Shown: in pieces, positions 62,877 through 64,000 of the stretch
Position numbering within the stretch: position 1 is the stretch's first letter
How the letters are laid out: the number at the start of each line of letters is the position of its first letter
Assembly: GCF_031846515.1 (NCBI RefSeq)
Contig: NZ_JAVRHO010000003.1
Span: forward strand, 166,943 to 230,942
DNA from: Autumnicola lenta
GTDB taxonomy: Bacteria > Bacteroidota > Bacteroidia > Flavobacteriales > Flavobacteriaceae
Length of the DNA: 64,000 nt
Reading direction: 5' to 3'
Program-made: the position numbers and the translations under genes
Notes under the pieces: generated by a model
Databases searched by the model: none
Told to the model about the DNA's origin: nothing
The model's input: only the letters and a program-made list of their open reading frames with translations

Positions 62877-64000
62877 GTATGTGGAGGGAGTAGTGAAAAG
62901 TGAAAAGTGAGGAGTCAGGGCAAATTTGTCCCATCGAGCTTGTCGAGATGCTAATTTTAATAAAACAGATGCGTCTTCTTTTAAAACGGTCTGCTTGTCC
63001 CATCGAGCTTGTCGAGATGCTTTTTTAATAAAATCAAATGCGTCTTCTTTTCATTTAATGTCGATAATTGGTATTTTCGAGGTCACACTTTGGAATTGGG
63101 TCAAAAAATTGAAATTAAGGAGCTCCCATTTTTTCAAGGGGAGGTGGCCGTAGGCCGGAGGGGTTAAAATCGCACGGGAACTCTATCCATATCAATGATA
63201 ACTTTTGATTCCATCCCAATTTCTACTCAATGTCGATAACTGAAGTTTTTGAGGGCCTCCCATTTTGCTTTAGAAGTTATTTTATTTGCAGTAGAATGGA
63301 AAGTGGTAAGATTTGTCCCATCGAGCTTGTCGAGATGCTTTTTTAATAAAATCAAATGCGTCTTCTTTTCATTTAATGTCGATAATTGGTATTTTCGAGG
63401 TCACACTTTGGAATTGGGTCAAAAACTTGAAATTAAGGAGCTCCCATTTTTTCAAGGGGAGGTGGCCGCAGGCCGGAGTGGTTAAAATTGAGCGGGAACT
63501 CTATCAATATCGATGATAACTTTTGATTTCATCCCAATTTCTACTCAATGCCGATAATTGGCATTTTGAGGGCCTCTCATTTTTGCTTCAGAAGTAATTT
63601 ATGTTCTGAAGGAGAAATAGAAAATGGTAAGATTTGTCCCATCGAGCTTGTCGAGATGTTTTTTTAATAAAATCAAATGCGTCTTCTTTTTATGAAGTGT
63701 CGATAATTGGCGTTTTGGAGTTCTCACTTTGGAATTGGGTCAAAAACCTAAAATTAAGGAGCTCCTCCCCTTTTTTCAAGGGGAGGTGGCCGTAGGCCGG
63801 AGGGGTTAAAATTGCACGGGAACTCTCTCCATATCTATGTTGACCTTTAATTTCATCCCAGTTTCTACTTAATGCCGATAATTGGCATATTGAGGGCCTC
63901 TCATTTTGCTTCAGAAGTTATTTTATTTGCAGTAGAATGGAAAATGGTAAGATTTGTTCCATCGAGTCTGTCGGGATGCTTTTTGAATAAATCAATGCGT
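62877..64000 (+). repeat. Tandem ~320-bp intergenic repeats running off the window
   Basis: Copies begin at about 62,997, 63,314, 63,635 and 63,955 (partial), period about 316-322 bp, with a shorter piece at 62,929. Each starts TCCCATCGAGCTTGTCGAGA and continues with AAATGCGTCTTC, TGTCGATAATTGG, AAGGGGAGGTGGCCGTAGGC and CCGGAGGGGTT. Short ORFs across the copies repeat one another and have no start or coding signature, so I take them as chance. The last unit is cut by the window end. Confidence 0.85.

Overview
The window looks like chromosome of a member of the Bacteroidota, most likely a Flavobacteriaceae bacterium. The reasons are: many short lipoproteins with Bacteroidota-style signals, promoters with a TAnnTTTG -7 element, few Shine-Dalgarno sites, UpxY/DUF2490/LVIVD-type proteins, an IntDOT-like integrase, and BfmA/BtgA mobilization genes. 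The genus cannot be fixed from the sequence alone.

The left part (1-28,900) is ordinary core and near-core chromosome. It opens with a molybdenum-hydroxylase cluster: a Tat-exported IorB-like catalytic subunit, a ModE-like regulator, a cysteine desulfurase, XdhC and a MocA-like cytidylyltransferase, which together could make and insert a sulfurated Mo-cofactor. Next come an orphan UpxY/NusG factor with a DUF2061-APS kinase fusion and CysQ, then pheS, an LVIVD lipoprotein, gpsA, a BON-LysM protein, and a nadD-gmk-yicC operon. After these lie a decayed higB with an intact higA, metabolic genes (thioesterase, GGCT-like, EamA, ArsC-like, cystathionine gamma-synthase, a class V aminotransferase) and several envelope proteins.

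At 28,927 is a tRNA-Arg(CCU) gene whose 3' end is the target of an integrative element. A 30-bp copy of the tRNA 3' end recurs 24.8 kb downstream (53,768-53,797). The interval is a genomic island carrying an IntDOT-like tyrosine recombinase, DinB and WYL-regulator cargo, an oriT-like hairpin cluster with a BfmA/BtgA mobilization protein, HTH genes, and a degenerate tRNA-like sequence. It also carries a full type I-B CRISPR-Cas locus (cas8b, stand-alone cas11b-like, cas7, cas5, cas3, cas6, cas1, cas2, cas4), a CRISPR array of about 113 repeats (8.2 kb), and an HTH-antitoxin/PIN-toxin pair. A second, shorter att-bounded segment (about 53.8-55.8 kb) follows in tandem and carries a papain-like peptidase; a degenerate third att copy with a terminator closes it.

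The array is a mosaic. The 37-nt repeat exists in at least five variants that differ only at positions 9-11 and 17-19, arranged in alternating blocks. Two spacers from different blocks are diverged versions of one apparent coding protospacer. This mobile, addiction-linked CRISPR island with a patchwork array is the most interesting object in the window.

The right end (56-64 kb) holds an unknown small protein, an acidic EF-hand lipoprotein, a frameshifted P19/Tp34-like gene, a 1,348-residue CheB-CheR-PAS-histidine kinase, and tandem repeats of about 320 bp that run off the edge. A short motif (about TGCCGATAATTGGCATTTT) recurs in intergenic DNA throughout the window.
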